Positions 62,619 to 64,000 of a stretch of 64,000 nucleotides of DNA are shown here, piece by piece; positions within the stretch are counted from its first letter, which is position 1; the number at the start of each line of letters is the position of its first letter. A program made the translations under genes and the position numbers. Source of the DNA: Pseudomonas vanderleydeniana (GTDB lineage: Bacteria; Pseudomonadota; Gammaproteobacteria; Pseudomonadales; Pseudomonadaceae); the NCBI RefSeq assembly GCF_014268755.2, contig NZ_CP077093.1, positions 372,001 through 436,000 of the forward strand, written 5' to 3'. Below the pieces are notes generated by a model. The model was not told the DNA's origin. It worked only from the letters and a program-made list of their open reading frames with translations, and made no database searches.

Positions 62619-62714
62619 GTTGGCGCGTCCGGTCAACGGGTTGGCGTTCGCGGCTACGGCCTCCAGGGATGCTACGGCGCAAGATGCGAACATCAATGAC
62701 CAGAGGATGGAATC

Positions 62715-63803
62715 ATGGAAGGTGTTTGCGCAAGTCCCCAGGCCGCGAATATTCAGGCCATGGACGATCAGCAGCGTTCCGCGCGCATTCGTGAGGTGGT
62801 GCTGGCCCGTGGCGTCGAGCTGCGCCGGCGCTACCCGCTGCTCAACCACCAGGACGCCCTCGGCGCGGGCATCCTGGCCTTTGCCCTGGCCGGCATGATC
62901 GGCTCGGCGGCGCTCTACATCGAGGGTTACCTGGCGTGGTGGGCGTGCCTGCTGATCAACGCCTTCCTGGCTTCGCTGACCCACGAGCTGGAGCACGACC
63001 TGATCCACAGCATGTATTTCCGTAAGCAGCGCGTGCCGCACAACCTGATGCTGGCGCTGGTCTGGCTGGCACGGCCGAGCACCATCAACCCGTGGGTGCG
63101 CCGTCACCTGCACCTCAACCATCACAAGGTCTCGGGCACCGAGGCCGACATGGAGGAACGGGCGATCACCAACGGCGAACCCTGGGGCCTGGCGCGGCTG
63201 CTGATGGTCGGCGACAACGTCATGTCGGCGCTGATCCGCGCGGGGCGGGCGAAGACCTGGGCGCACCGGCGCAGCATCCTCAAGCGCGTGGCGTTGGTCT
63301 ATGCACCGCTGGCGCTGCTGCACTGGGGGGCGTGGTATGTGTTCCTGGGCTTCCATGGCGCCAACGGCGTCGCCGCGTTGCTGGGCGGTTCGATCGACTG
63401 GTCGGCCGGGACCCTGGCGACGATGCGGGTGATCGACATCGCCGCGGTGGTGATCATCGGGCCGAACGTGTTGCGCACCTTCTGCCTGCATTTCATCAGC
63501 TCGAACATGCACTACTACGGTGACGTCGAGCCGGGCAACGTGATCCAGCAGACCCAGGTGCTCAACCCCTGGTGGCTCTGGCCGTTGCAGGCGTTCTGCT
63601 TCAACTTCGGCAGCACCCACGGCATTCATCACTTCGTGGTCAAGGAACCGTTCTATATCCGCCAACTGACCGCGCCGGTGGCGCACCAGGTGATGGCCGA
63701 GATGGGCGTGCGCTTCAATGATTTCGGCACGTTTGGCCGGGCGAATCGCTTTGTGCGCGAGGATCGGGGCAGTGTACAAGAGGTGAGCCGCGCTCGGGCC
63801 TGA
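62715..63803 (+). CDS. Fatty acid desaturase family protein
   Basis: The protein has 362 residues. It is a membrane di-iron enzyme with His boxes HELEHD (about 91-96), HLHLNHH (about 128-134) and THGIHHF (about 300-306), plus HYYGDVEPGNVI, fitting the PF00487 desaturase/hydroxylase superfamily. Hydrophobic pairs at about 50-90 and 200-260 fit the usual topology. Substrate unknown; it is distinct from desA. ATG 62715 follows AGAGGA at 7 nt; an ATG 15 codons later is an alternative. The divergent AraC regulator is its likely activator. Confidence 0.9.
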   Translation: MEGVCASPQAANIQAMDDQQRSARIREVVLARGVELRRRYPLLNHQDALGAGILAFALAGMIGSAALYIEGYLAWWACLLINAFLASLTHELEHDLIHSMYFRKQRVPHNLMLALVWLARPSTINPWVRRHLHLNHHKVSGTEADMEERAITNGEPWGLARLLMVGDNVMSALIRAGRAKTWAHRRSILKRVALVYAPLALLHWGAWYVFLGFHGANGVAALLGGSIDWSAGTLATMRVIDIAAVVIIGPNVLRTFCLHFISSNMHYYGDVEPGNVIQQTQVLNPWWLWPLQAFCFNFGSTHGIHHFVVKEPFYIRQLTAPVAHQVMAEMGVRFNDFGTFGRANRFVREDRGSVQEVSRARA

Positions 63804-63818
63804 GTGTGTGGTTGGTTA

Positions 63819-63955
63819 CCTGTGGCGAGCGGGCTTGCCCGCGCTCGACTGCAAGGCAGTCGTAAAGTCGGCACGCACGGTGTACCTGATGCTACGCATG
63901 GATTGGTTTTGGGGCTGCTTTGCAGCCCTACGCGGGCAAGCCCGCTCGCCACAGG
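63819..63955. repeat. REP/REPIN element
   Basis: CCTGTGGCGAGCGGGCTTGC and its inverse are at the two ends of a 137-bp element after the desaturase gene. Confidence 0.92.
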
Positions 63956-63963
63956 AGTAAGGC

Positions 63964-64000
63964 TCAATCCGGCTGGAATGGCGAGGCGCTCAGGATCACC
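63964..64000 (-). CDS. Possible 3' end of a gene entering from the right
   Basis: The minus strand is open from the window edge and ends ...VILSASPFQPD before a TGA at 63964-63966. Twelve codons are too few to identify a protein; it is offered only because the gap after the REP pair would suit a gene end. Confidence 0.25.
   Translation of the reverse strand, partial: VILSASPFQPD

Noticed and set aside
61614..63779. AraC protein extended N-terminally to about 720 residues
   Set aside because: The added part is antisense to the desaturase and lacks protein character; the conserved N-terminus starts at 62618.

Overview
The window looks like a chromosomal segment of a fluorescent-group Pseudomonas. 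The evidence is high GC, GNN/CNG-rich codon use, Pseudomonas-type REP elements, and two blocks with the gene order known from Pseudomonas chromosomes: gabD-gabT, and desA / PAS-GGDEF-EAL (pipA-like) / oscA / sbp-cysTWA. It has no phage integrase, transposase or CRISPR array. The sequence enters inside an ABC permease gene at the left edge and leaves in a REP pair at the right edge.

Layout. 0-1 kb: end of an SsuC/TauC-like permease. 1-4 kb (minus): a DUF3142 protein and a large periplasmic repeat protein. 4-22.6 kb: an accessory locus built around a 2018-residue protein with an N-terminal LEPR-XLL motif, a DUF4347 domain and twelve 102-residue Ig-like repeats. Around it lie a HlyD-like adaptor, a GAF-like/HlyD fusion, a PqqD-like/M50 metalloprotease/HlyD fusion, a GNAT acetyltransferase, a phage-collar-domain protein with a small partner, a GT39-type membrane glycosyltransferase, two sulfotransferases, a TolC-type outer membrane lipoprotein, an APS kinase and an Asp/Asn beta-hydroxylase with a Nif11-like tail. 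I read this as a dedicated export and post-translational modification system (sulfation, hydroxylation, perhaps glycosylation) for one giant surface protein. It is the most interesting part of the window.

23-28.4 kb: DUF2789 gene, then a MarR-regulated FUSC/DUF1656/HlyD/NodT aromatic-acid-type efflux operon with a clear palindromic operator. 28.5-31 kb: a small membrane protein and a YdgA-like (DUF945) protein. 31-37.4 kb: complete pgaABCD operon for poly-N-acetylglucosamine. 37.5-45 kb: variable region with a 1739-residue putative toxin, a decayed stretch and three small lipoproteins, ending at a bidirectional terminator and tRNA-Arg(CCG). 45.2-46.4 kb: a compact R-body (RebB) locus. 46.7-49.6 kb: gabD and gabT. 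49.7-55.3 kb: signalling genes (receiver-HDOD, PAS-GGDEF, PAS-GGDEF-EAL) and the desA desaturase. 55.6-59.8 kb: oscA and the sulfate importer sbp-cysTWA. 60-64 kb: DUF962 membrane protein, Crp/Fnr regulator, AraC regulator and a divergent fatty-acid desaturase.

Connections. The sulfate importer (55-60 kb) and the APS kinase/sulfotransferases (11.7-22.6 kb) share a sulfur theme: imported sulfate becomes APS, CysC makes PAPS, and the sulfotransferases use it. The c-di-GMP enzymes at 51-55 kb could influence the PNAG synthase at 31-37 kb, because Pga is c-di-GMP controlled in E. coli. Both links are inference from known family functions. All identifications rest on reading motifs in the translated sequence; no database search was run.
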